Assembly (NCBI GenBank): GCA_022225965.2
Contig: JAKJXP020000020.1
Coordinates: 124,001-188,000 of the forward strand
Direction: 5' to 3'
DNA: 64,000 nucleotides
From: Diatrype stigma
Lineage: Eukaryota > Ascomycota > Sordariomycetes > Xylariales > Diatrypaceae
Part shown: one piece after another, positions 47,301 to 58,700 of the stretch
Layout: each line of letters opens with the position of its first letter
Position numbering within the stretch: position 1 is the first letter of the stretch
Made by a program: the position numbers and the translations under genes
The notes under the pieces: generated by a model
Told to the model about the DNA's origin: nothing
Seen by the model: only the letters and a program-made list of their open reading frames with translations
Database searches by the model: none

Positions 47301-50168
47301 TACATGGTCAGCGCTTGTACCGCCAATCGCAAGAGTGTGGGACGGCATTCTCCATGGCATGGCACGGCACAAAGTAAGTACTAGTTAGTTGGTTTGGGGG
47401 CTGAAAGTTGCTCCATTAATGCCATGTGCGCGGCACATCCCACCTCGTTTATTAGTTGCCTTCCTGCCTGCCGCCCACCTAATTTAGCAGTTCACTATGA
47501 TATACTAGTGTTGAACAGCCTCTTAACCACCTTATCTATCTACATGCCGTCTGGCTGTGTGGTCTCTCGAAACCTTGCCTCACAGGTAAGGTAACGTGAG
47601 GTTGGTTACCGGTGTATGCAGTCATGTTGTAGGGCAAAGTGCATACATTAGTGCCATCTTGTTAACTATTGATCTGACATCCATCCATCCAACCATCCGA
47701 AAATAGTACGAAGCAATCAACCGAACAGGATCATCTTGATGGCCTTGATCCAGTAGAATCGAGCGGCACTGGGCAAATGAGGACTTCTTCAGAATGTCTG
47801 ATAATCTTGTCGTCGCAAGGCTGCGGCTATGCTAGGCCTACCTAACCTCTAAAGGTTCTAAAGGGGGGCTGGTAGGTACGACTAGTTATAGTCCTATCTA
47901 TCACGAAGTGTGTGTTACTTAACACCAGCCATAATATAGGTACCTAAATGTCTTATGTGGTTGGTCTCGTCGACGAATCTATTTTTATACATACACGGTC
48001 CCCTCCCTGCCTCCTCATTTTGCACCCAACACCTTTGATTCGATTGCACGAAAGGTGATTACCTACTAACTACGTACGTAGATAGGATTTATTCCAACAT
48101 CCAGTAACTATGAACTACATGAACATCCCGGCTAAAACATTGGAACATTGGAAAAGCCATCCACCCCTCTTTTGCGCATTAGCTCCCGTTTCCGCACGTG
48201 TTGATGCAATTAGCCTGAACTTACCCCTTTATTTCTTCATCATCATCCGCCTTATTCACCGAAGGTATACTTATAGGGACTAGACAGGTAACTGGCGAGT
48301 GCATAGGGTACTGGACCTGTTGTACATAACCCGCGCGCCCTATCTCTCTCTCCAGAACGGCATGTGTCTTATAATTACCTACCTGGAACCACCGAGCCAG
48401 ATAAGTTGAGCCGATGGAAAAGTGCACTAGTTGTCTGCAGTAATGTACTTTCCAAATCGGGGTGACACGGTAGTTGGTGTGGTAGTGCAAAGGAAGGTCA
48501 TGGTCGAAATAAGCCATAGTCCCCGGCGGGATCCCGGCGGCCCACCAATGAGGGCTACCGGTGTGGTGACATATCGGAACAGGGGGTAGAGAGGACTTGA
48601 AGGCTTTTCGCGACTGTTGGCCCGTCACCTTGGTGGTGGTGAATCTCACATGCGCTATATGATATCCTGAGAACGTACCTACCTAGGTATGGAACCAACT
48701 CCAGCCGATCCAAAAGGAAGAGAAGCTGAAGCCTGACGCTGCTGATGACGAGGCATATGATTCCATCCTAGAGGTAGGATGCCACCACTACTAGTGTAAT
48801 ATCATCCTCATCCTCATTCCCATCCTCCTACCGTCGCCGCCGTAGCCCCGCCACCGCCGTGCATGCGTATGTGCATGTATGTGTGTAGTAGCAACATATG
48901 CGCGGTATGTCTCGGTGCGGAGAGAAAGCTTGGCGGTTGGACCGAGAAGAAGGCCAGCCCAGGTAAGGCTGCCTGCCCGTAGGTTCATCCTGCCGGCTCC
49001 TCCCATGATGCACCCGCGATTCGCCACTCCAACTCTCTGCGCGCTGAACCTGCAGCGTAACCCTAACCTCATCGTCCGCTCACGCTACGCTATAGGTCGT
49101 CGAGGACTAGACTAGTGGTCAATGACTTGAAACAGATATGAAGTTATCTACGTGGCTGGTCAGCTAGTTTATGCTGCTGGACTGATGATGGGGAGGACCC
49201 CCCCTGCCCCCTGCCTCTATCCCAACCCATCCGAACCCGAGACAGTGGCACATATCCACCTCCTTTCCTATAGTGATGCAAGCGACCATACGGAAGCGTA
49301 GCTGCCTGGCAGGCTGTCTAATATATGGTGATATTTGGTATATTCGGTTCCTAGGTATACAAGACCGAGCAATGAAGACCATGCTATCAGTTAACTGACT
49401 CATAGACATTGAGGTAGACATGAACACAGACCTGACTTGGAGTTTGACTCCATGCATCTGCCTGCATCCGGCTATTGCCTATGCCTTCTGCTGATGTTGC
49501 TCCGCATGTCGGTTCCCCTTGCCAATCCCTAACTGGTTGTTCTGCCACACGGGACTATCAAGAAAAGTCGACTATCGAGGTTCTCTTATCTCACTCAGGC
49601 TCATCCATCTGTATCGTAGTACGTTAGGTATTAATAATTAGTATGGAGGGAGGTGCATGTCTTCTCTAAGTGACTACCACATGTTCCGGGTGTAACAACA
49701 TAGATAGCTATGGAATGGTCATCAGCACTGCCCAGTCGATCCTGAACAGTATATCGGGGGTTTCCAAAAGCACGTATATCTGACCGGGATCCAATCCCCT
49801 CAGAGTGACTATGATGGTTTTTGGGTTTAATGCGTGATAGGGGCTTTCGTGCATTGAACACGACTGACCTACGATAGAGTGGTTAAATACACTCCATATT
49901 ATGGTATTATAAACTGTGACATGTGCTATGGGATATGTATCTTACCATGCAGATATCAGTTCGCGGCGTTGCTAACTAGGTTCAGGCCCCATTCTGCCAT
50001 TGAGTATAAAGGGGTAATAGGGGTCCACTCGGATCCCATTACCTATATAAGGCGCCGCTCCCTTCATACCTTCCTATCAGAGGATTTGTCGACATAGAGT
50101 GAGAGGCAGAAGAGTGATACTGTAGTATAGGTAGGAACACTAGAATAGCAATAATTCCGGCTCTTCAC

Positions 50169-50966
50169 CTACCAATCAAGGAGGGGGGGGGGGGCGATAA
50201 ATAGGGTCGCTGGTGGGCCACCGCTACTATATAGTGCTATATTACTACATAGGTCCCGGACATTTCCATAGACCGAGAAGTATTCTCTTTCCTTACCCCC
50301 TTTACTTAGCAGCTGCCCCATCACCACGGGTGTAAAAGCCCCTGATAGTACTCGCATTCAAGTGGATCCTAGCCATGTTGATACTGGAGTAGTAAGTCTA
50401 TCTATGAAGTCAAAGCTCAACGGCTTATCGAGGGCGGCGAACAGAAAGGAACCCCCTCGCTTAAAACTGGCCCAGGCGGCTGTCTCGAAGTATACCCAGA
50501 CGATTCGTGTCGGCGTTTTAGCTTTCTTCGGTGCGAGGACGGGGAGTAGAAGTATGCAGGGCAAGGCGTTGGACAAGTAGTTGACTTGAATAACTTTCCC
50601 GTGTTTTGTGCTTGGGTTCTTTTTGAAGTCGAGAGTGAAAGCGCCGGAATTTTGTATGACGAAATCAGGGCGTTTGAGAGTCTTCACGCGCTGAATCAAT
50701 GAGGCCATAGGATCGCAATCGGCAAGATCCAACGACCAGACCTCGACAGAAATCCCGAGGGGCTTCTCATCAGCGCGGGCCTTTTCTGCTGCTTCACCCT
50801 CAACTTCGTCTCGGGCTGTAATGACTAATCTACTGAGATCAAGACGCAGGAGTTCGGTGTTTTGGCAGAAAACGAGCCCAGAGTTGGCCCCGGTAATGAT
50901 GGCTGTCTTGCCACTGAGAATGGCATCGGCCGGGGACACGGCAGGTGGATATTTCCCTGTATTCAT
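50169..50966 (-). pseudogene. Decayed SDR lacking the catalytic Tyr-x3-Lys
   Basis: The main frame starts at MNTGKYPPAV (50966; an upstream ATG at 51020 is also open) and stops at 50358. It contains SGKTAIITGANSGLVF, where the third glycine of the cofactor loop is Val, then LLRLDLSRLVITARDE, SLDLADCDPM, VIQNSGAF in place of NAG, VIQVNYLSNALPCILLLPVL, and FETAAWASFK at the Ser strand. After SFDFIDR, where the family has Tyr-x3-Lys (STSKLL), the frame turns to unrelated residues and stops. A weak C-terminal match (KGGKEREYFSVYGNVRD) follows in another frame at about 50220-50300. This fits deletion of 70 or more codons around the catalytic centre. Very likely non-functional. Confidence 0.75.
50183..50194. 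repeat. 12-base G run
   Basis: Homopolymer at the 3' end of the SDR relic. Confidence 0.9.
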
Positions 50967-51020
50967 AGCCGGTAGAATGCACGGGGTCTTTGAAGTTCTA
51001 GCGCTGGGGAATTGACGCAA

Positions 51021-51765
51021 AATAACATCGACTACTATGGTAGGGTGCCACTAGCTACAACAGCATATTGTGAATAACCACGTCTCGTGAGTGCCTTCCC
51101 GGAGCCCGACTTTTCGGGTCATAGGCGTAGTCACATGCATGACTTGTCCTTCATTCGTCGTGCTTGCGGCTGAACAGCCCCTGGCAATAGTCCAGAAAAT
51201 CGCCCCCCCCGAGCTTTTCCGAAGGGATAGAATTGGGTTCACTCCGACACCTTCCGCGGCGGCGGCCTAGCGCCACTGACTAAATAAATGCCATTGGCCG
51301 TGTATAAGCGACCGGCGCGCCGAAAATTTCGGGGACGAGCACGGGCGAATATCCGTGCGTTCATTCCTTCATGAGGAAAGGATCCGCCCGTTGGTTCGGA
51401 CGACGAGTCCACGACCACGGACAGCCGACAATGACAAGAGGCAAGAAGCAAGGAACCCTAACGAGCTTTCGTCCTCTCAATTCTTAGCGTACACTTTTGA
51501 CTTTGACCGAGTCAGTAAGCGACCCAGAGCGGGCGATGACACAATGATGGATGGTAAGCCAACGGCGTCACGGCGGCTCCAAGCTGGTTTAGTACAAACC
51601 TTGAATCTCTAGTTGAGGCAAATCGTACCTCTGGTCGACGTCGTTGACGTTTTGCACCTAGAGGCCAGTTTCGATAATTAGTAGATGATGGCTCCCATGC
51701 TACTACTACCTGGCATGCATTGATATCGAAGCTTTTGCGCTTCCAATGATCCGTTCATATACAGC
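51021..51765. other. Intergenic between SDR relic and receptor gene
   Basis: Upstream regions of divergent genes. Several small frames show no recognisable content. Confidence 0.5.
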
Positions 51766-53313
51766 ATGGAGGGGAAGTATCCAGCAAGCAACCGCGAGTC
51801 CCAAGATGGGAAGATCAATGCTATCTTGATATCTGGGTCGGCCATATCGTCGTTGGCGGTGGCATTACGGTGCTTCACACGGGCGCGCATCCTCCGGTCC
51901 TTTGGCTCTGAGGATGTGTTTGTACTCTTCGCCCAGGTAACCACCATTGGTTCTGCCATCGTTATTGGACTCGGTATGATCCCCCACCCCAAAGCCCTGA
52001 GTTTGGACGAGGATGAACATGTAATTGAAGAAAGCAAAGGGAGAGGATCACCGACTAACGACCGCTCACAATACCACCAGAAAATGCATGGGGACTCGGC
52101 AACCATGCGTCGGCGCAAGATGGCACCAAATACATATCGTACATGAAGGCATTTTACGCCAGTATCATCATCTACAGCATCGGCATATGCCTCCTCAAGA
52201 TCTCCATCCTACTACAGTATCGCCGCATCTTTTCCTCCGTGGCGCTGATGCGGAAGTTGACGCTTGTCGTGCTGGTGTTCGAAGGCTGTTGGATCGTTAC
52301 GGTGGTGGCCTTGCTCGCGCTGATCTGCATCCCGGTCGCGTCGTTCTGGGACGATCGCATCGAGGGGAAGTGTCTCAACCAGCTGGTCGTGTGGTACCTC
52401 AACGCGTCCGTCAACCTCGTTACCGACCTCATAGTCTTCAGCATGCCCCTACCCGTCATCAACAGACTCCAGCTGCGGAGGTACCAGAAGAACATGCTGT
52501 GGGGCATCTTCTGTCTCGGGTTCCTGTAAGCCAGCCTCCCACATCTATATTCCTCTCCCCTCCGTCCTTCACCTTCCCACTGGATCTCATCAACTCGACG
52601 TACCTTGGCATTTTGAACAGCAGCCCCTGATAACATTCTATAACAGCACTTGCATCATCTCTGTCCTGCGCCTGCGCACGCTAGGCATCGCCTTCGCATC
52701 GGACGACCCGACTTGGGACAACGTCGACGCTGCCATCTGGTCCTTCCTAGAGCTGTCGGTTGGCGTGACGGTAGTATGCCTACCGCCGCTGCGGCCCCTC
52801 CTTGTAAAGCTCTCGCCATACCTCTTCAACTCTACCACCGCCACGGCCCGGAAGAGCGGCCGCCACTCGGGCGGTAACGGGGGTACTGGATCGCGAAACC
52901 ACCACTTTCCTTTCCATCCTTATGATGGGACAGAGCTGCCATCGACGAAGACCTGGAGGAAGTTGACGCGGACACGGACGGGTACGACCACGACAATGTC
53001 GACGCACACCAAAGTTTCCGACAGTGCCCGCGAGTTCGCCAGCAAGAGCAGTGGTAACAGGTCATCAGACACCGAGGAGAGAATCGCCAGAGGCGTGTAC
53101 AACGTGGAAGTGACAGGCGGAAGCCGTGGCGACGATGAGAACTGCAGTGCCAACCCGCCACAAGGTTCTCTGTGGGGAGGTCGCCGCTCGTCTTGCTCGT
53201 CCGCCCAGGAGAACGGGAACGGGAACGGTAAGAGGCCCAGCTGGGGGAGGATTAGAGCTACAACACATATCACGCAAGAAGTGGAAGTAGCACGCGACAG
53301 CGATTCTGTTTGA
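51766..53313 (+). CDS. PTH11-type integral membrane protein (fungal rhodopsin-like domain)
   Basis: Exons 51766-51973, 52081-52525 and 52647-53313 (introns of 107 and 121 bp) join in frame to 439 residues. Seven membrane helices are visible: about 17-36 (ISGSAISSLAVALRCF), 50-69, 95-118 (ASIIIYSIGICLLKISILL), 129-152, 175-197 (NASVNLVTDLIVFSMPLPV), 208-226 and 246-268 (WSFLELSVGVTVVCLPPLRP). The motif W-x3-E-x3-G at the last helix followed by CLPPLRP is the mark of the fungal rhodopsin/PTH11 family. There is no N-terminal CFEM domain. The cytosolic tail (about 270-439) is Ser/Thr/Gly-rich and basic. Family members include plant-surface and nutrient sensors; this one's ligand is unknown. The start MEGKYPASNRE has a modest context. 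Confidence 0.88.
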
Positions 53314-54178
53314 TTCCGTGTGGCAATGACACGGTTTACTAGATCTTCATAATACCTGGTTGACTTGGCGGGATATCTGATTTCTACAGCTATTCATACC
53401 AGAAACCAGGCCATCGAAACGTGCTAGAGCTGTGCTAGTGCTATCCTCGTATATAGGATCTCGAATGATGTCACTCATGTGTAAGACTCAGACCAGTAGC
53501 GTATCATGAAGGTTACCGGCTACATGGAGGGATGATTTTTCTAAGTAGATATAACAAGCTTTGTCGTAAGATACCCCTAATGGGTACACGACAACAACAT
53601 GCCCGTTTTGACCGGGCATAGATATCGTGAGATTCCCTCTCCCTTGCAAGGTTAAGCCATTAGGCATGGCCTATTTATTGGACTGATACCATCGTGTTCC
53701 ATCTCTATAAGTGAGAAGGTAAATGTGGCTGCCAAATTCCTACCAGGTATTTGAGCCTTGTGCCAAGGGACCGCCTCTTTGGATTCAGAATATCCAGGCG
53801 TGCACCTACTTTGCTCACAGCGTATGCTATCACCCTGGAAGTTGGATATAGTGTGATTTATGTTTGAATATGTAATGGCGTCTACCATTTATCCTTTTGA
53901 ATATCAAACAAGAATAAGAGACCATTGAAATTCAGAATTATAGAAATACGTTCAATGCTAGTTCATAGAGTTTCCGCATTAAACGATCATTGAAATGTAT
54001 TTGTAATGTACAAGAATTAATTAAAATAATACAGGATAGCAACATATAGCAACATATATGGTTCCAGTTTTGAACTGAACCTTGCAGCTATCTTTCGTTG
54101 GCCATTATATCCAAGCTCAGGATAATGGTATGCTTGCATGCCGACTTGCATGGTCAGGAAGTAAGGTAAGGAACCTGA
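53314..54178. other. Convergent intergenic region with hairpin
   Basis: 3' flanks of two converging genes. It contains a 7-bp hairpin (53599-53619) and AT-rich sequence from 53860 to 54070. I see no gene. Confidence 0.55.
53599..53619. repeat. Hairpin, 7-bp arms
   Basis: atgcccg and cgggcat enclose ttttgac, 286 bp after the receptor stop. It may lie in the 3' UTR. Confidence 0.6.
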
Positions 54179-55749
54179 CTAGTTCCGTCGACGCCGCGGC
54201 TTGCTCTCCTGCATTTCCTCGTCATCTTCCTCATGCTTCTGTTCAGCAGCATGAGAACGGGCCCGCTTGGTGCTACGGAGCAGGTCTCCCTTCTTCTCAT
54301 TCCCCTGCTTGTTCATCTCCTTACGCTATGTAACGGTTAGTTGGAATCTGTGTTTAAAGGCACCAGAAGAATAGAACGATGGAAAGAAAGACTGTAAGCA
54401 TACCTTGCTTTCGCCAGCGATATTCCAGGCAACCCTGTTAATAAAGGGTGTATCAAATAGGGCATTTACCGTCTTCTTTGAAACCTATACATCGTTATTA
54501 GCGGGGACGTAAGTAAAGCTTTGTATGTTGTTCCTACCCTCAGCTGCTTTATAACGGCATCCCAGCGATCCGTAAAGGTACGGTACGTAGATGGGGAGGA
54601 GAGACGCTTGTCTCCAAACCAATCGGGGATCCGACAATGCCCCATCTGGGCATCCCTACAGGCCTCTAGGACCTGCCAGGCCATCAGCTCCAGAGCTTCG
54701 TCCGTCCAATGATGCTCTAGAATACGGCTGTAGGCCGTATTCTTCCGACCAGTGCCAACCGCCACCTCCTGGGCCTCATGGGAGCCCTCCAGCTGGACCA
54801 TGGCCTCCACCGCTTGGCGGACAAGCTGGCGCTGGCCGGCATCATCTTGAGGAAACCCTTGGAGACTTCCTGGGGCAGTGTTATTGCGAGCCAGGTATTG
54901 CGCGAAAAGCTGCTTAGCATGCGCCTGGTTGCTCGCAAAGCCCAGGTATGTCCCAGTCTTCGACTTGGGGCCCTTCTCCGGGACTTCCTGATCCCCTGCC
55001 TTCACCTCCGGTGGAGATAGATAGGACTGTGGGGGCTCGTTCAGGTTCAGTCCCCAATCGCCATCCGGAGTGAACTCCAGCTTGAACTGCCCTGGCTGCG
55101 TCACTGGCGGAGGTGGTTGCTGCCCTAGCAACTGCGCATTTCCTGTTCCGTATGAAGAAAAACTTGTGATATTTCTAGGGGAAAGGCTCGCTGTGAATTG
55201 AGGCGAGACGTGTGCAGCGCTTTGTGGGGAGAAGTTGGCAATGCCTCCAGGAGCTGAGACCTGCCCTAGGCCAGGGAGAGATGCCTGCTCCTTCATGTTC
55301 TCGTAATACCATTGCGCGGATTTGTATCCACTGTTAGGCTTGGGAGGAACAGAAGAACGAGGAAGTCCGAAAGGACCAGCACCTGAAGTGGGGATATGGG
55401 CGGGTTGGAATCCGCCGTAATCAGGTACTGCCTGACCAAGATCCGGATATGCTTGCTGTGCGCTTAGCTGGGGCATAAAGGCGCTGGCATCGGGTTGGTT
55501 CCCACACATCGGGGATTCGTTGGCATTATACGTCTGTGCTGGAGCTGTGATAGGGTCGTAAGACAGCGTTGATGTTGGATTGGGTTCATACGATAGTGTC
55601 GGGACTGCGCTGGCTGGGGCAGTGTTCTGCTCAACAGGCGTTTCCAGAGGTTTTATGCCGCCGTCATAGTTGAGAAACTCGTCCATCCATTGGAAATCCT
55701 CACCACCTTCAGGCTGTGGAATCCCCTGATCTGGGTTCTGATGCTCCAT
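54179..55749 (-). CDS. Conserved fungal protein, disordered N-terminus and helical C-terminal domain
   Basis: Exons 55749-54538, 54484-54404 and 54325-54179 (introns of 53 and 78 bp) give 479 residues. The first 270 residues are Pro/Gln/Ser/Asn-rich and acidic, typical of an activation or scaffold region. The conserved part starts near residue 275 and includes TAYSRILEHHWTDEALELMAWQVLEACRDAQ, CRIPDWFG, STYRTFTDRWDAVIKQLR, then exon 2 VSKKTVNALFDTPFINRVAWN. The last exon, rich in Lys, Arg and Glu, ends ESKPRRRRN and looks like a nuclear localisation tail. This C-terminal block recurs in many fungal proteins of unknown function; nuclear regulation is plausible (inferred). Reading through the first intron would give a shorter protein ending at 54466, but the downstream exons match the family, so I prefer splicing. 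Confidence 0.75.
54719..54743. repeat. 10-bp perfect inverted repeat inside a coding exon
   Basis: agaatacggc and gccgtattct enclose tgtag. It encodes the region around RKNTAYSRILEH. Confidence 0.85.
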
Positions 55750-58700
55750 TGGTACTGTGTGAATCTTCCAAAGAGTTTGTAGAAATTATCTATTCCGAAA
55801 GAAAATCTTTGTTAGCTACCCCAATCCTGAAGGGAGAATGGAATATGATTTGAAGTTGAGAAATAAAAACTCCAGGGCAATGTTATAACTGGGAATTGTA
55901 ATTCTTGATGGACTTGTACGGATCTGTTGAAAATGTGCAAGTAATTTGGTACTAATGACCGTGGAAGGATGTGTTGGTGTAGGTACTTCGAGTATTGGCA
56001 ATAGCTCAGAAAGTAGGCAATTGCCTTGTGGTCGTAGGGAAGGTGGGTTATTGTGTGAAGGATACTAAGGGAGGGAGAGGTAAACAGTGCAATTTCCATT
56101 GATTGGGTGTTGGTAGGGGAACAAGTAATCGGCGTATGAAAATTCGCTTTGGTCAAGTAGGAGACGATGGACTGGTTTTCATGCTGGTGTTCGAGTGACA
56201 ACTTCAACTAGTATGAATGGATATGTACTCGCCGCTGTGCTGCAGGACAAGGAGAGGGTGTCATACTCACGCTGAGGATGAGTTAAGGGAATGGTATGAT
56301 GATCAAAATGGACCGTGAATTATACAGATCAACGAGGGGGTCTTAGGGATGGCGTCAGGAAAGCAAGTGGGATTGTCTGAGGTAGAACCAGACAGGGAGG
56401 AATATGAAGCTGGAAGTGACGATGGGTCGTAGATCCTGCGTACCTTGGTAGTCTACAAGCTCAAATGCGCTTGTTGTGTTGGATGAATAGCTGGATGCAA
56501 TCAATAGTCGGATCCAATAAAGACTCAAGATATGCAGGACAAGTCCAATCTGCTGGGTACGCTTGATGCTCTGGGCAGGTAGCGGAATAGGTGGGATAGG
56601 TAGGTATGCAGGGTATGGCTGTACCTAGGCGTCTAGTATTGATTGGGGCTGGGGAGGGGACTGCAAGATAATCGTTATGCTCTCTTAAGTTAGGGGAGGG
56701 GGCGTGTTGGCAAAGATAGTCTCCTAGGAAACACGATGCATATAAATGCTATGGTGTAAGTAACTATTGCTTAGGATTGATAAGTATTTAGGTAGTTGAT
56801 TGGCACTGAAAAGGAACCATGGAGAAATTCTAGTGTAGAAGATAGTACGTTGATGGTGGGCAAATTTATATCAAGAAACTTTGGCCAATACGGGCTGAAA
56901 TAAGACTGTCTATATTGCTTCATCGTCACTCTTGCTCTACACGTAGTTGTCGTGACTGTCCTCCCCTATTCACCCCTATCACGTGGACGAAGGCGTCACT
57001 AAGTATCTTCGTCACAGTTGGCCCGTTCCATCGGCATGGTAATCGTATATAATACAACTTTAGTTATCCCTGCTGACTATGGCGAATTGCAAATGGCGAT
57101 GTAATTCAGATATTAAATATACTAACATAAATCAGAAGAAATAGCCTGAAATAATGACATAATGGAGGGTACATAGGTACTTAGATAGATACGTACATAG
57201 GTACTTAGACGGATTCGCTGACCAACCAGCAGACCTGTAACTATTGCTTTGAATAAAGTCCGTTACCTAGGCTATGTTTGAACTGGATGATAAGGGAGGA
57301 GAGATTGACTGGTTAACGATGTCCTCAATTGCTAACAGTATGTTCTCATATGCTACTAGGCTATCAGGTGACATGGCTGGCGGTCTCGTTCGTTGTGTCC
57401 CTTGTTGGCTACTTAGGTACTCAACCAGCAAGCCGGAACCGTCTGCTTAGTTTGGTTGGTATTGTACTTCCTTGCTATCCCAAGTTCTAGTCATCGTGCT
57501 CATCAAGTAAGTTGACTATACTGAAGCGGTGTGATCTCTTGTCATTGGAATGTATACAAGGCCATTGGAAAGTCCCACGGCTTGATAATACCTTCCACAC
57601 AATCCCAAGGTCTCTATAAGCTATCAATTGATTGTAGGAGGGTACCTCGTAGAACCAAAACGGATTACTACCATCAAATTAGGCTAGTAATCTGTAGCAT
57701 GATCCGTTGGCACACTAGGCACCTAGGCAACTAGGTAAATATGCTGCAATAGCTAGAATCGGTATATCTTGGTCGGTAGAATCCCTCAACGTAGAGTCAA
57801 AAAGGCCGGTGATCTGAGATTCGTCAGACATCCCAAGTGAGTGTCCGTTCTGTTCCAGTCAATCTGAAGCAAACCTAGGTCAAATGAGCCTCAGCCTCCC
57901 CACCACGGGGTAGTGAAGTTTGGAGAAAGGCTACTTACCAAGTGGCCGGGACCTAGACTTATCCCCAGTGAGACTGGGGGCTTCCGGGACTCCATCGGAG
58001 TGCCAATACAGCCTCGTGTGACTACTAGTCGCCAATGGACAAGTCAAACTGGAGTCAAGCAGAATGCCTAAGGCTCACTTCTGTGGAGAATAGTTCCTTG
58101 CGGTAGCGATCCAACCGTGACGATTGCGGGGGAATACCCACCCCCACACAATAGGATCCAGGTTGCTGGAACAAAGATAGTCGGCTCCATCGGCAACAGA
58201 AGACGCTTGCTGGTTCATGTACGTGGCGTGACGTGATGCCTTCACCTTTGGGAATGTGCACCGAGTTTGAGTCGTCAACCTTGTTGCTTGAGTTGTTCGA
58301 CCAACCGAGTAGTGCCCGGTCCCGACAATTCCTCAGACATTGCAAGAAAGGCGGTGGAACAAAACACCAATTTCTGCGCCCATTGGACCCATTGCCAGTC
58401 TTGGTATCTTCTCCCAGGCTTCAGATAAGTCCACCTTCACTTCGATACCAAGACCTTGCGAACTTCGCCTTTCTATTGGAGCCCGATGTTGTCCTCTCCC
58501 ATACTACACTATATGCCCTTGTAGCACTGAACCTAGCATCTGCCAAATAGATTTGGACAGTAGTTATGTAGAGACCATGCTAACAGTTTGATGAACAGAA
58601 GCAGCACCCTGCGAGTACCTTAAGAATAAGACCATTTTCTCGAGAGGCCAAAGAGTCTTCGCCTAGAAACGATCCGTTGATACAATCCTGAACCGACTAC

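Larger units (their letters stand above)
41870..50168. other. Second gene desert, 8.3 kb
   Basis: No recognisable gene on either strand. The longest frames (42551-42949 +, 48221-48649 -) show no family features. It contains microsatellites, a 12-bp palindrome and GAGGCG repeats (listed separately), and one exact TACTTCGTA (46386). Confidence 0.5.
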
